64,000 nt of DNA from JAZDCZ01 sp046757925 (GTDB lineage: Bacteria; Gemmatimonadota; Gemmatimonadetes; Gemmatimonadales; GWC2-71-9): assembly GCA_046757925.1 (NCBI GenBank), contig JBHHZE010000007.1, positions 26,348-90,347 of the forward strand, read 5' to 3'. Positions 17,603 through 25,579 of the stretch are shown in pieces. The position numbers were made by a program, and so were the translations under genes. A model generated the notes under the pieces. It had not been told where the DNA came from. It made no database searches and worked only from the letters and a program-made list of their open reading frames with translations. Positions within the stretch are counted from its first letter, which is position 1. The number at the start of each line of letters is the position of its first letter.

Positions 17603-18849
17603 CGAAGGTCTACTTCCACACGTTCGGTTGCAAGACCAACCAGTACGACACGGAGTTGGTGAAGCAGATGTTGGAGGATAGTGGCGCGATGAGCGTGGAC
17701 GATCCCTCTGAGGCGGATGCCGCTGTGATCAACTCGTGTACCGTTACCCACGCAGGAGAGGCAAAGATGCGGGCTATGGTCCGGCGCTTGGCCAGGGGTA
17801 GCGAGAACATCCGCACGGTGGTCATGGGTTGCGCCGCCGCACTCGACGAAGGGGTCATTGGGGAGTTGCCCGGGGTCGTGGGGGTCGTGGGTGGTGCAGA
17901 CCCTCATGGGGTTCTCCAGGCACTGGGATTTCAGAGCCGTGCGGCGGATTTGGGACTCCGCAGGTTCGCTCGAGGGGGCAGGGCGTGGCTCAAGATCCAG
18001 GATGGCTGCGACGAGCACTGTACCTTCTGTGCCACGACGGCGGCCCGCGGTGCGAACCGGTCCCGCCCGATCGAAGCGCTGGTGAGGGAGGCGGAGACCC
18101 TTGCGGTCAATCATCGGGAGATAGTGCTCACGGGCGTACACATCGGCGCCTACGGTGTCGATTGGGATCGCCCGAGCAGTCTGAGTCTGCTGGTGGAGGC
18201 TCTAGTTCTTCGAGTGCCCGGGGCTCGTTTTCGACTTTCTTCCATCGAGGCTACGGAAATCGACGATAGACTCGCGGCAATTATGACCGATGCCCCTCAC
18301 CGGCTGGTTCCGCATATCCACGCCCCGTTGCAGTCGGGCAGCGACAGAGTCCTCAGGCGCATGGGACGACACTGGTATACATCGGACAGCTACTACCGGC
18401 GGCTCGATCGGCTCGCATCGCGGCTCCCCAGATTGGGGCTGGGCGCCGATGTCATAGTCGGATTTCCCGGCGAGGACGATGGTGATTTTGCTCAGACGGT
18501 GGCCATTGTAAATGCCCTACCGTTCACCTACCTCCACGTGTTTCCCTATTCCGAGCGCCCCACTGCTGCAGCCCAAAGACTGGGACCACCGGTCGAGCCG
18601 CGAACTGCCCGACGCAGATCCGGGATCTTGCGGCGGTTGGTGGATGCCAAGAGCCATGCGTACCGGCAGTCAAGGAATGGTGGAACCGCAGATCTAGTTG
18701 TGCTGAGTCGCAATCGGGGTCGCTACGATGCGCTGACCGAGGATTACCTTTCAGTAGGTATCACAACAGACACGATTCTACCCGGGAGATTGCAGGCTCG
18801 GTTACAGCTGGACGGGGACGACCTATGGGCGATCCCCCTCGCGGCATAG
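17599..18849 (+). CDS. mtaB: tRNA t6A methylthiotransferase MtaB
   Basis: Radical-SAM enzyme converting t6A37 to ms2t6A37 in tRNAs reading ANN codons. The UPF0004 domain has three cysteines (FGCKTNQ, NSCTVT, MGCAAA) for one iron-sulfur cluster; the radical-SAM motif is C-x3-C-x2-C in DGCDEHCTFC. HAPLQSGSDRVLRRMGR is characteristic of the MtaB/MiaB group. The GTG at 17599 overlaps the previous stop by 4 nt and is preferred over GTG 17566. miaB follows after 5 nt. Confidence 0.92.
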   Translation: MTKVYFHTFGCKTNQYDTELVKQMLEDSGAMSVDDPSEADAAVINSCTVTHAGEAKMRAMVRRLARGSENIRTVVMGCAAALDEGVIGELPGVVGVVGGADPHGVLQALGFQSRAADLGLRRFARGGRAWLKIQDGCDEHCTFCATTAARGANRSRPIEALVREAETLAVNHREIVLTGVHIGAYGVDWDRPSSLSLLVEALVLRVPGARFRLSSIEATEIDDRLAAIMTDAPHRLVPHIHAPLQSGSDRVLRRMGRHWYTSDSYYRRLDRLASRLPRLGLGADVIVGFPGEDDGDFAQTVAIVNALPFTYLHVFPYSERPTAAAQRLGPPVEPRTARRRSGILRRLVDAKSHAYRQSRNGGTADLVVLSRNRGRYDALTEDYLSVGITTDTILPGRLQARLQLDGDDLWAIPLAA

Positions 18850-18854
18850 ACACG

Positions 18855-20174
18855 ATGAAGAAAGTCTATATAGAGACCTACGGCTGCCAGATGAATGTGG
18901 CAGACACCGAACTCATGGTGGGCCTGCTGGCTGGTGAGGGGTACACCCGTACGGAGAATCCCTCCGAGGCCGACGTCATGCTGTTGAATACCTGTGCAGT
19001 GCGCGATCGAGCCGAGCAACGTGTCATAGGCAGAATGGGTGATCTCAAGCGCCACAAGCGAGAAGGAGTAGTCCTGGGCGCGGTGGGTTGCATGGCTCAA
19101 AGACTCGGCCGCAGACTGCTGGACGAGGCACCACATGTGGACCTTGTTGTAGGACCCGACGGGTACCGCGCCTTGCCGAACCTGATAGCGGCCGCGGCCG
19201 ATGGCAGCCGGGGTGCAGAACTCGAATTCAAATCATGGGAGCATTACGAGGACATTCCCCAGCAACGCCCCGAATCTGCCCGGGCCTTCGTCACCGTACA
19301 ACGAGGCTGCGATTATCGGTGCACGTTCTGCATAGTTCCGATGACACGTGGGAGAGAGCGGAGCCGTAAATTGGAGGACGTGGTAGCCGAGGTGAAGGCT
19401 CTTGCGGAGCACGGTGTCACAGAGGTCACCCTTCTCGGGCAGACCGTCAACAGCTATCACGACGGCACGAACGATTTTGCGGTGCTGTTGGGAAGGGTGG
19501 GATCGGTTTCTGGCATACGGCGGGTCCGATTCACCAGCCCCTATCCAAACGATTTCACGGACTCGGTTGTGAGGGCGATGGCGGAAGTGCCCACCGTTTG
19601 CGAGCACGTGCACCTACCGGTTCAGAGTGGATCCTCGCGCGTACTGAGCCGAATGGGTAGACGGTACGATCGTGGCGCCTATCTCGAGTGTGTCGGACGC
19701 CTGCGCTCGGCGATTCCGAACCTGGCAATCACGACGGATATCATAGTCGGATTTCCAGGAGAAACCGACACGGAGTTTCTCGAGACCGAATCGCTGGTTC
19801 GAGCGGTCGAATTCGACGATGCTTTTACCTTCAAGTACTCGCAGCGCGAGGGAACCGGTGCCGTGAAACTGCCCGACCAGGTCTCCGAAGAGATCAAGGG
19901 CGACAGACTGGAGCGCATAATATCGACAGTGCGAGCAATGGCGCGGTCCAAGAACGCAGCTCTCGTCGGAACCACACATGAGGTGCTGGTCGAGGGTCCA
20001 GCGAGAAGGGGCAGTATGGTGCAGTCCCGCACGCGTACCAACAAGGTGGTTCTGCTGGAGGGTGAGCAGAGTTGGATCGGGCGGTACATGCGCGTGAGAT
20101 TGACCGGAACGACCGGCGCAACGTTCACCGGTGTTCCAGTGGAGACGGAAAGGAGGCTGGCGATCGTGGGGTGA
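18855..20174 (+). CDS. miaB: tRNA i6A methylthiotransferase MiaB
   Basis: Radical-SAM enzyme that adds the 2-methylthio group to i6A37. Cluster cysteines are in TYGCQMN, NTCAVRD and VGCMAQR; the radical-SAM triad is in RGCDYRCTFCIVPMTRGRERSR. A TRAM domain (about 370-435) closes the protein. From ATG 18855 it has 439 aa, the normal size. Two methylthiotransferases side by side probably reflect duplication; MtaB and MiaB are told apart by TYGCQMN and the IVPxTRGxExSR segment here. Confidence 0.96.
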   Translation: MKKVYIETYGCQMNVADTELMVGLLAGEGYTRTENPSEADVMLLNTCAVRDRAEQRVIGRMGDLKRHKREGVVLGAVGCMAQRLGRRLLDEAPHVDLVVGPDGYRALPNLIAAAADGSRGAELEFKSWEHYEDIPQQRPESARAFVTVQRGCDYRCTFCIVPMTRGRERSRKLEDVVAEVKALAEHGVTEVTLLGQTVNSYHDGTNDFAVLLGRVGSVSGIRRVRFTSPYPNDFTDSVVRAMAEVPTVCEHVHLPVQSGSSRVLSRMGRRYDRGAYLECVGRLRSAIPNLAITTDIIVGFPGETDTEFLETESLVRAVEFDDAFTFKYSQREGTGAVKLPDQVSEEIKGDRLERIISTVRAMARSKNAALVGTTHEVLVEGPARRGSMVQSRTRTNKVVLLEGEQSWIGRYMRVRLTGTTGATFTGVPVETERRLAIVG

Positions 20175-20464
20175 AGAATATGTTGATCGATCTCGTGGAG
20201 CGTGAATTCGAGGCACTCAAGGGCAGCATACCCGATTTCTGCACGTGTTCCATGTGTAGGGACGATGTAATGGTATACGCTCTCAACCGTCTGCCGCCGC
20301 GTTATGTGGCGCAGGCAACCGGTGAGGTGATCTCGAATGTGGTAATGGGGGCGGACCAACCGAAAACAGATGTGTCCGTGCTCTTGTTGGAGGGCATGCG
20401 CAAAGTGAAGGCCCGGCCACGCGAGGGACACGAGAACCAAGTTGAGGTTAGCGAGAGGAACTGA
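20171..20464 (+). CDS. ComFB-family late competence protein
   Basis: 97 residues starting at GTG 20171, which overlaps the miaB stop by 4 nt. FCTCSMCRDDVMVYALNRLPPRYV matches the ComFB core, in which clustered cysteines sit before an ALNxLPPxY element; the N-terminal VEREFEALK also fits. ComFB homologues lie in competence loci, and cyanobacterial members have been reported to bind cyclic di-GMP. comEC begins 3 nt downstream, which supports a competence connection. The three cysteines (CTCSMC) may bind metal. Confidence 0.85.
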   Translation: MKNMLIDLVEREFEALKGSIPDFCTCSMCRDDVMVYALNRLPPRYVAQATGEVISNVVMGADQPKTDVSVLLLEGMRKVKARPREGHENQVEVSERN

Positions 20465-20467
20465 CGC

Positions 20468-22795
20468 ATGGGACCGCCGATCGTTCAGCTGGTGACGATC
20501 TACGGGGCCGGCCTTTGGGTCGGCCTCGTTTTTTTGGTACCAACGTGGATAATATCGGTACTTGCAGTCACCAGCTTAGCCGGGCTCGTCCAGGCAGTGA
20601 GGAAGTGGAGTGTGGTTCTGGTGCTGGCCTTCCTGTTGGGGTTCGCAACGGGATCCTCGCTGGCGCGGCTTGGCAACTCGCGGTGCAAGGCGGTTTGGCG
20701 CTCCGGCAGCCACGTCGCGATGGTGCGACTGGCGGACCGTCCGGGATCGCGCGGTCGCACTCGAGCGACAATCCTGACGTCGCACGAGGGGTGCACGGGC
20801 GCGCTTCTACTTAGGACTTCACGGGATTCGATCCCGGCGGGATCCCGCGCTCTCATAGTCGGAACCTATCGGGGTCATGGAGTATTCCGCGCCGGCAGCA
20901 TTCGGCTGCTCCGGGGGGGAAGGTCCTATCGCTACGCGGTACGCGACAAGATCGCCGGCCGCATCAGATCGCTGTTCGGCGAGCGGTCGCCACTGGTCGG
21001 AGCCCTCGTGCTGGGAGGCCGCGCGGATATTGAACGCGGGATCCGGCGCGACTTTGCGAACGCGGGCCTGGCACATCTCTTGGCGATATCGGGCCTGCAC
21101 GTTGGAATCGTCGCAGCATGGATAATGATACTCGTTCGCGGTCTGGGTGGTCGACGCTCGGCATGGCTGCTCAGCGCGGTCGTGGTCTGGTGCTACGTGG
21201 CGCTCTTGGGCTTCCCCGCGTCCGCTACTCGAGCTGCGGCGTTCCTGACCATCCTGGGTTTGGCGAAGGTGCGGCAGAGGCATCCACCGCCGAGTGCGGT
21301 GCTTGCGGTGGCGCTCCTAATGGTTCTGGCAGTGGATGGCACCGCGGTGCGATCTGTTGGGGCATGGTTGTCGGCCGCCGCTGTCTGGGGTACTCAGGTG
21401 GGCGCCCGGGCGCTGTCTCGACCCCGGCTTCTGGGAGCCTCAATCGGAGCAACCCTGGCCACTGCTCCGATAACCGCATATGCTTTTGGCGCCGTTGCGC
21501 CCGTTGGTATCGTGGCCAACCTGGTAGCGATACCGCTGGCCGGCGTGGCTGTGCCGGGGGTGTTCGCGAGCCTCCTACTGGGTGGTCCCGTGGCTCGCGG
21601 TACGGGATTCGTCCTGGCGCTGATGGAGCGCTGGGCGGGGCTGGCTGGGAGACTGCCCGGGGGACATCTGTCAGGAGATCCCGGAGTAGCTTTCGCGGTG
21701 CCGTGGCTCGTGGTGCTGGTCGCGGCAACTTTGATCTGGGTGAAGGGCCCTCCATGGGTGATCGGCCGGCGCCGCGTGCTCCTTGGCGTTACCGCTGCCT
21801 CATGGCTCTTCTTTACTGTCTCGGCGACATCGGACCGTCGCGACCGTGGGCGCCTTGCCATCTACGTTCTGAACGTCGGTCAGGGCGACGCCATTGCCCT
21901 GCATACGCCGCGAGGTGCCTGGGTCTTGGTGGATGGTGGCCCGCGCGGACCGGAGTCCGATGCAGGGCGCCGCGTCGTGTTGCCGTTTTTTCGCCGCCAC
22001 AATGTGCACCATCTGTCGTCCCTCATTGCCTCGCACGGCGACGCCGATCACCTGGGTGGTATACCGGCGGTTTTGCGCGAACTCGATCCCGACGTGGTGC
22101 TCGACCCGGGCCAGCCTCTCGGTACGTCGCTGTACTCCGAGTATCTGGCCGCGGTAGATGAGATGGGCAGCGATTGGCGTCCGGCCAGGGAGGGAGACGT
22201 GCTCTCGGTGGATTCGGTTGCGTTCCAAGTGTTGCATCCATCGGCCGCTTGGATCGCGACGCATTTCGAGCCCAATGAGAACTCGGTCGTCTTGCGGGTA
22301 ACCTATCGCTGCTTCACGGCGTTGCTCAGCGGCGACATCGGATGGCCGGCCGAATCGGTCCTGGTCAATCGAGTTGGCGAGGTCGATTTTCTCAAGATCG
22401 GCCATCACGGGTCAGCGGGCAGTACCGCGCCCATCTGGCTCGACTCGCTGAGGCCTACGGTGGCGGTTGTGAGCGTGGGCCAAAACAGGTATGGACACCC
22501 CTCGCCGGAGGTGATGGAGCGGCTGCGGGCTCGGGGAATCGCTCTCTTCCGGACCGATCGGGGTGGAACGGTGACGCTACGCACCGATGGGCGCTATCTT
22601 GAGGTTTCTCAAGAAGAACGTAGAACGGCAATGGAGGAACTCAAGTGCCTGATCCCACCGTCATCACGATCGAAAGGTTTTTCCTCGAACAGGAGCGCAT
22701 GCACCCGCTGGCAACCGGCGAGCTTACCGATTTGCTCTACGACATCGCGCTCGCAGCGAAGATCATATCCGGCTACGTCCGACGAGCCGGCTTGA
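20468..22795 (+). CDS. comEC: DNA uptake channel ComEC/Rec2
   Basis: Polytopic inner-membrane protein moving single-stranded DNA into the cytoplasm during natural transformation. The N-terminal DUF4131-like region has several hydrophobic segments (residues 1-70), the Competence domain has GLAHLLAISGLHVGIVAAW at about 197, and a metallo-beta-lactamase-like domain occupies about 465-720 with NVGQGDA, SHGDADHLGG and IGHHGSAGS. Family homology ends near residue 725; about 50 further residues are read from DNA that also encodes the start of fbp, a 151-nt overlap. Confidence 0.93.
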   Translation: MGPPIVQLVTIYGAGLWVGLVFLVPTWIISVLAVTSLAGLVQAVRKWSVVLVLAFLLGFATGSSLARLGNSRCKAVWRSGSHVAMVRLADRPGSRGRTRATILTSHEGCTGALLLRTSRDSIPAGSRALIVGTYRGHGVFRAGSIRLLRGGRSYRYAVRDKIAGRIRSLFGERSPLVGALVLGGRADIERGIRRDFANAGLAHLLAISGLHVGIVAAWIMILVRGLGGRRSAWLLSAVVVWCYVALLGFPASATRAAAFLTILGLAKVRQRHPPPSAVLAVALLMVLAVDGTAVRSVGAWLSAAAVWGTQVGARALSRPRLLGASIGATLATAPITAYAFGAVAPVGIVANLVAIPLAGVAVPGVFASLLLGGPVARGTGFVLALMERWAGLAGRLPGGHLSGDPGVAFAVPWLVVLVAATLIWVKGPPWVIGRRRVLLGVTAASWLFFTVSATSDRRDRGRLAIYVLNVGQGDAIALHTPRGAWVLVDGGPRGPESDAGRRVVLPFFRRHNVHHLSSLIASHGDADHLGGIPAVLRELDPDVVLDPGQPLGTSLYSEYLAAVDEMGSDWRPAREGDVLSVDSVAFQVLHPSAAWIATHFEPNENSVVLRVTYRCFTALLSGDIGWPAESVLVNRVGEVDFLKIGHHGSAGSTAPIWLDSLRPTVAVVSVGQNRYGHPSPEVMERLRARGIALFRTDRGGTVTLRTDGRYLEVSQEERRTAMEELKCLIPPSSRSKGFSSNRSACTRWQPASLPICSTTSRSQRRSYPATSDEPA
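22571..22600 (+). promoter_or_regulatory. Possible internal promoter for fbp
   Basis: GTGACG (22571-22576), 18-bp spacer, TATCTT (22595-22600) inside the end of comEC. The GCGCTATCTT string is also found before metK and recO. The predicted start near 22607 leaves a leader of about 38 nt to the fbp GTG. The -35 box is weak. Confidence 0.35.
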
Positions 22796-23655
22796 TCGAC
22801 ATACTCGGGGCGGCGGGTGGTGTGAATGTCCACGGTGAGAGCCAGCAGAAACTCGATGTGATAGCCAACGACACCATGAAGCAGGTTGTGGGATGCACCG
22901 GGCGCGTCTGTGTCATCGCGTCGGAAGAGGACGATGATCCCTTTCCGGTGCCGGAGAAATACAATCCGCGCAAATACGTGCTGTTACACGATCCGTTGGA
23001 TGGCTCGTCCAATATCCATGTCAATGCTTCTATTGGCACAATATTCTCAGTGCATCGGCGCAAGAGCGACAGTGGTCCGGGGACTCTCGAAGATTGCCTG
23101 CAGCCGGGTCGCGACCAAGTTGCTGCGGGGTACGTGATTTACGGCTCGAGCACGGTTTTGGTGTACACTACCGGGATGGGGGTCCACCTGTTCCAACTGG
23201 ATTCCACCATAGGAGAATTCCGGCTGTGCAATCACGACATCAAGACTCCGTCAGTGGGAAAATACTACAGCGTAAACGAGAGCTACTACCACAGGTGGTC
23301 GGACGGATATCGCCGAGTGGTCAGTGCGTTCAAGGGTTCGGACGGGCCCGAAAGGCGAAAGAACGCCCGCTACATCGGTTCCCTGGTGGCCGACTTCCAT
23401 CGCAACCTGGTCGCTGGGGGGATTTTCATGTATCCGGCCCACGAGAAGTCGCCCAACGGCAAATTGAGACTGCTCTACGAGGCCGCGCCCTTGGCATTCG
23501 TGGCTGAGCAGGCCGGTGGGCTCGCGTCCAGTGGGACCCAGAGAATCGGGGAAATCGAACCCGACGGGCTGCATCAGCGTACCCCTCTAGTGATCGGTAG
23601 CCGGGAAGATGTGGAATTCGTTGAGAGTACTTTGGCGGAAGTAGACGGAGCATGA
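22645..23655 (+). CDS. fbp: Class I fructose-1,6-bisphosphatase
   Basis: Gluconeogenic phosphatase hydrolysing fructose 1,6-bisphosphate. The 336-aa protein has the metal/substrate core DPLDGSSNIHVNASIGTIFSV, VIASEEDDDP upstream of it, and GKLRLLYEAAPLAFVAEQAGG near the C terminus, all class I hallmarks. The GTG start at 22645 is supported by GGAGG seven bases upstream. It lies within the last 151 nt of comEC. Its TGA overlaps the mutase ATG by 4 nt, so gluconeogenesis and propionyl/succinyl carbon flow may be co-expressed. Confidence 0.96.
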   Translation: MPDPTVITIERFFLEQERMHPLATGELTDLLYDIALAAKIISGYVRRAGLIDILGAAGGVNVHGESQQKLDVIANDTMKQVVGCTGRVCVIASEEDDDPFPVPEKYNPRKYVLLHDPLDGSSNIHVNASIGTIFSVHRRKSDSGPGTLEDCLQPGRDQVAAGYVIYGSSTVLVYTTGMGVHLFQLDSTIGEFRLCNHDIKTPSVGKYYSVNESYYHRWSDGYRRVVSAFKGSDGPERRKNARYIGSLVADFHRNLVAGGIFMYPAHEKSPNGKLRLLYEAAPLAFVAEQAGGLASSGTQRIGEIEPDGLHQRTPLVIGSREDVEFVESTLAEVDGA

Positions 23656-25214
23656 GCGACGAATTGCGCTCACCCGCGGGGCTACCTATCAAGCCTGTTT
23701 ACGGCCCGGGCGACTGTGCCGCCGAGCTGGAGCTTCCCGGAGAATTCCCATTCACTCGGGGAATCTACCCCGACATGTACCGCACGCGACTCTGGACCAT
23801 GCGACAGTACGCCGGGTTCGGAACCGCAGAGCAGACCAACTGCAGGTTCCGCGAGCTGCTCAGGGCCGGCCAAACCGGGCTGTCGGTGGCATTCGACCTG
23901 CCCACCCAGATGGGCTACGATTCCGACGCAGATCTGGCAGAGGGAGAAGTGGGTCGGGCAGGAGTTGCGATCGACACCGTGGATGACCTGGCCCGCGTGT
24001 TCGAGGGGATTCCACTAGATACCGTGTCGACGTCGATGACGATCAACTCGACCGCGGCGATTCTCTTGGCCATGTACATCGTGGTTGCCGAGGAACAGGG
24101 TGTCTCACATGGCGAGCTGCGCGGTACGATACAGAATGACGTGCTCAAGGAATACATAGCCCGAGGCACGTACATCTACCCTATAGAGGCATCTCTTCGC
24201 CTCGTCACCGACATATTCCGCTTCGTGTTGGACGAGGCAATGAACTTCAATCCCATCTCCATAAGTGGCTACCACATGCGTGAAGCGGGTGCCACCGCGA
24301 TCCAGGAGATTGCGTTCACGTTTGCCAATGCCGTGCAATATCTGGACTATGCGGTGGACGCGGGCCTCGACGCGAATCGACTGGCCCAGCGGATTTCGTT
24401 CTTCTTCGCAGCACACAACGATGTGTTCGAGGAGGTGGCAAAGTTTCGGGCGGCCCGCCGGCTCTGGGCGCGGCTCGTGCGCAAACGGTACGGCGGTGAC
24501 GACAAGAGCTGTAGGCTCCGGTTCCACACGCAAACAGGAGGGTCAACGCTCACGGCCCAACAGCCGGAGAACAATGTGGTCCGTGTTGCCGTCCAGGCGC
24601 TTGCGGCCGTGCTGGGAGGAACGCAATCACTGCATACCAACGGATACGATGAAGCTCTCGCCCTGCCGAGCGCCGACGCCGCAAGACTGGCGCTGCGCAC
24701 CCAGCAGATTCTCGCCCATGAGACCGGGGTGGCTCAGGCCGTGGACCCCCTGGGAGGCTCCTACTATCTGGAGACGCTCACGGAAGCGATCGAGGGTGAG
24801 GCCCGACGCATCGTTGACGATGTCGTAGCAGCCGGCGGTGCCGCAGAACAGATCGAGCGCGGCTATTTTCAGGAAGCGATTGCGCGAGCGGCGTACCAGC
24901 AGCAACGGGAGACGGAATCGGGGGATCGCGTCGTCGTCGGTGTCAATCGTTTCGTGGAAGACGGTAGTTGTCCGCCAACGCGCTCGCCAGCGTACCGGGA
25001 ACTCGCCCAGCAACAGGTTGTCCGTCTCGAGCGGGCCAGGTCGAATCGCGACCAGGAGGCGTGCGATGCTGCGCTGACGAGACTGCAGCTTGCCGCCGCC
25101 GGCTCGGATTCTCTGATGCCGGCAATTCTGGATGCAGCACGAGCGCGGGCTACCGTGGGCGAGATCTGCGACACGCTGCGGTCGGTCTGGGGAACGTTCC
25201 GGGCCCCGGCTTGA
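23652..25214 (+). CDS. Methylmalonyl-CoA mutase, stand-alone catalytic subunit
   Basis: B12-dependent acyl-CoA mutase large subunit. Residues 30-60 (FTRGIYPDMY, WTMRQYAGFGTAEQTN) begin the TIM-barrel catalytic domain; GLSVAFDLPTQMGYDSD, GTIQNDVLKEYIARGTYIYP, SISGYHMREAGATAIQE and TGGSTLTAQQPENN are all conserved. Y39 and the Arg of ASLRLVTD appear to match the Tyr89/Arg207 pair that favours methylmalonyl-CoA over isobutyryl-CoA. At 520 aa it lacks the C-terminal B12-binding domain (DxHxxG), which must come from another gene not in this window. Confidence 0.9.
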   Translation: MSDELRSPAGLPIKPVYGPGDCAAELELPGEFPFTRGIYPDMYRTRLWTMRQYAGFGTAEQTNCRFRELLRAGQTGLSVAFDLPTQMGYDSDADLAEGEVGRAGVAIDTVDDLARVFEGIPLDTVSTSMTINSTAAILLAMYIVVAEEQGVSHGELRGTIQNDVLKEYIARGTYIYPIEASLRLVTDIFRFVLDEAMNFNPISISGYHMREAGATAIQEIAFTFANAVQYLDYAVDAGLDANRLAQRISFFFAAHNDVFEEVAKFRAARRLWARLVRKRYGGDDKSCRLRFHTQTGGSTLTAQQPENNVVRVAVQALAAVLGGTQSLHTNGYDEALALPSADAARLALRTQQILAHETGVAQAVDPLGGSYYLETLTEAIEGEARRIVDDVVAAGGAAEQIERGYFQEAIARAAYQQQRETESGDRVVVGVNRFVEDGSCPPTRSPAYRELAQQQVVRLERARSNRDQEACDAALTRLQLAAAGSDSLMPAILDAARARATVGEICDTLRSVWGTFRAPA

Positions 25215-25239
25215 CCCCGTGCCAACTCCGGGCTAAGTT
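25211..25239 (+). promoter_or_regulatory. Promoter for fmdB-argS unit
   Basis: TTGACC (25211-25216), 17-bp spacer, TAAGTT (25234-25239), starting at the end of the mutase gene. Predicted transcription start near 25246 with a leader of about 25 nt that contains AAAGGA before ATG 25272. The same TAAGTT -10 appears before the gene at 51852. Confidence 0.5.
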
Positions 25240-25271
25240 CGCTAGGTTGTTGTAACTAAAGGATTTGCGAC

Positions 25272-25571
25272 ATGCCAACGTATGGGTATAATTGTCCTGA
25301 TTGTGGACACGAATATGAGAAGATGCAGAAGATTACCGACACTACACGTGCCAAGTGTCCCCAGTGTGGAGTGCCCGGCGAGCGGGTCATTACGGGGGGG
25401 GCCGGCATAGTCTTCAAGGGTTCGGGGTTTTACGAGACCGATTACAAGCGGGCGGCTGAGAAGTCGGAAAGCGCCGACACGCCCGCCACAGAGAAAAAGG
25501 ACGCTGAGGCCAAGCCCAAGAAGGACTCTTCGTCCGATACGCCCAAGTCGAAGGCGGGAGCTGATTCCTGA
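25272..25571 (+). CDS. FmdB-family zinc-ribbon protein
   Basis: 99 residues. MPTYGYNCPDCGHEYE and AKCPQCG give C8-x2-C11 and C29-x2-C32, the FmdB/CxxC regulatory-type zinc ribbon, followed by GAGIVFKGSGFYETDYK, a common motif in this family. The C-terminal 40 residues are a low-complexity Lys/Glu/Ser/Ala tail. Family members are small putative regulators of unclear function. It is the first gene after a promoter and lies 8 nt upstream of argS. Confidence 0.9.
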   Translation: MPTYGYNCPDCGHEYEKMQKITDTTRAKCPQCGVPGERVITGGAGIVFKGSGFYETDYKRAAEKSESADTPATEKKDAEAKPKKDSSSDTPKSKAGADS

Positions 25572-25579
25572 CTGAGGGT

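Noticed and set aside
21118..22161. Plus-strand frame of about 345 codons inside comEC in another frame
   Set aside because: Gly/Arg-rich translation without motifs, overlapping the conserved ComEC domains.
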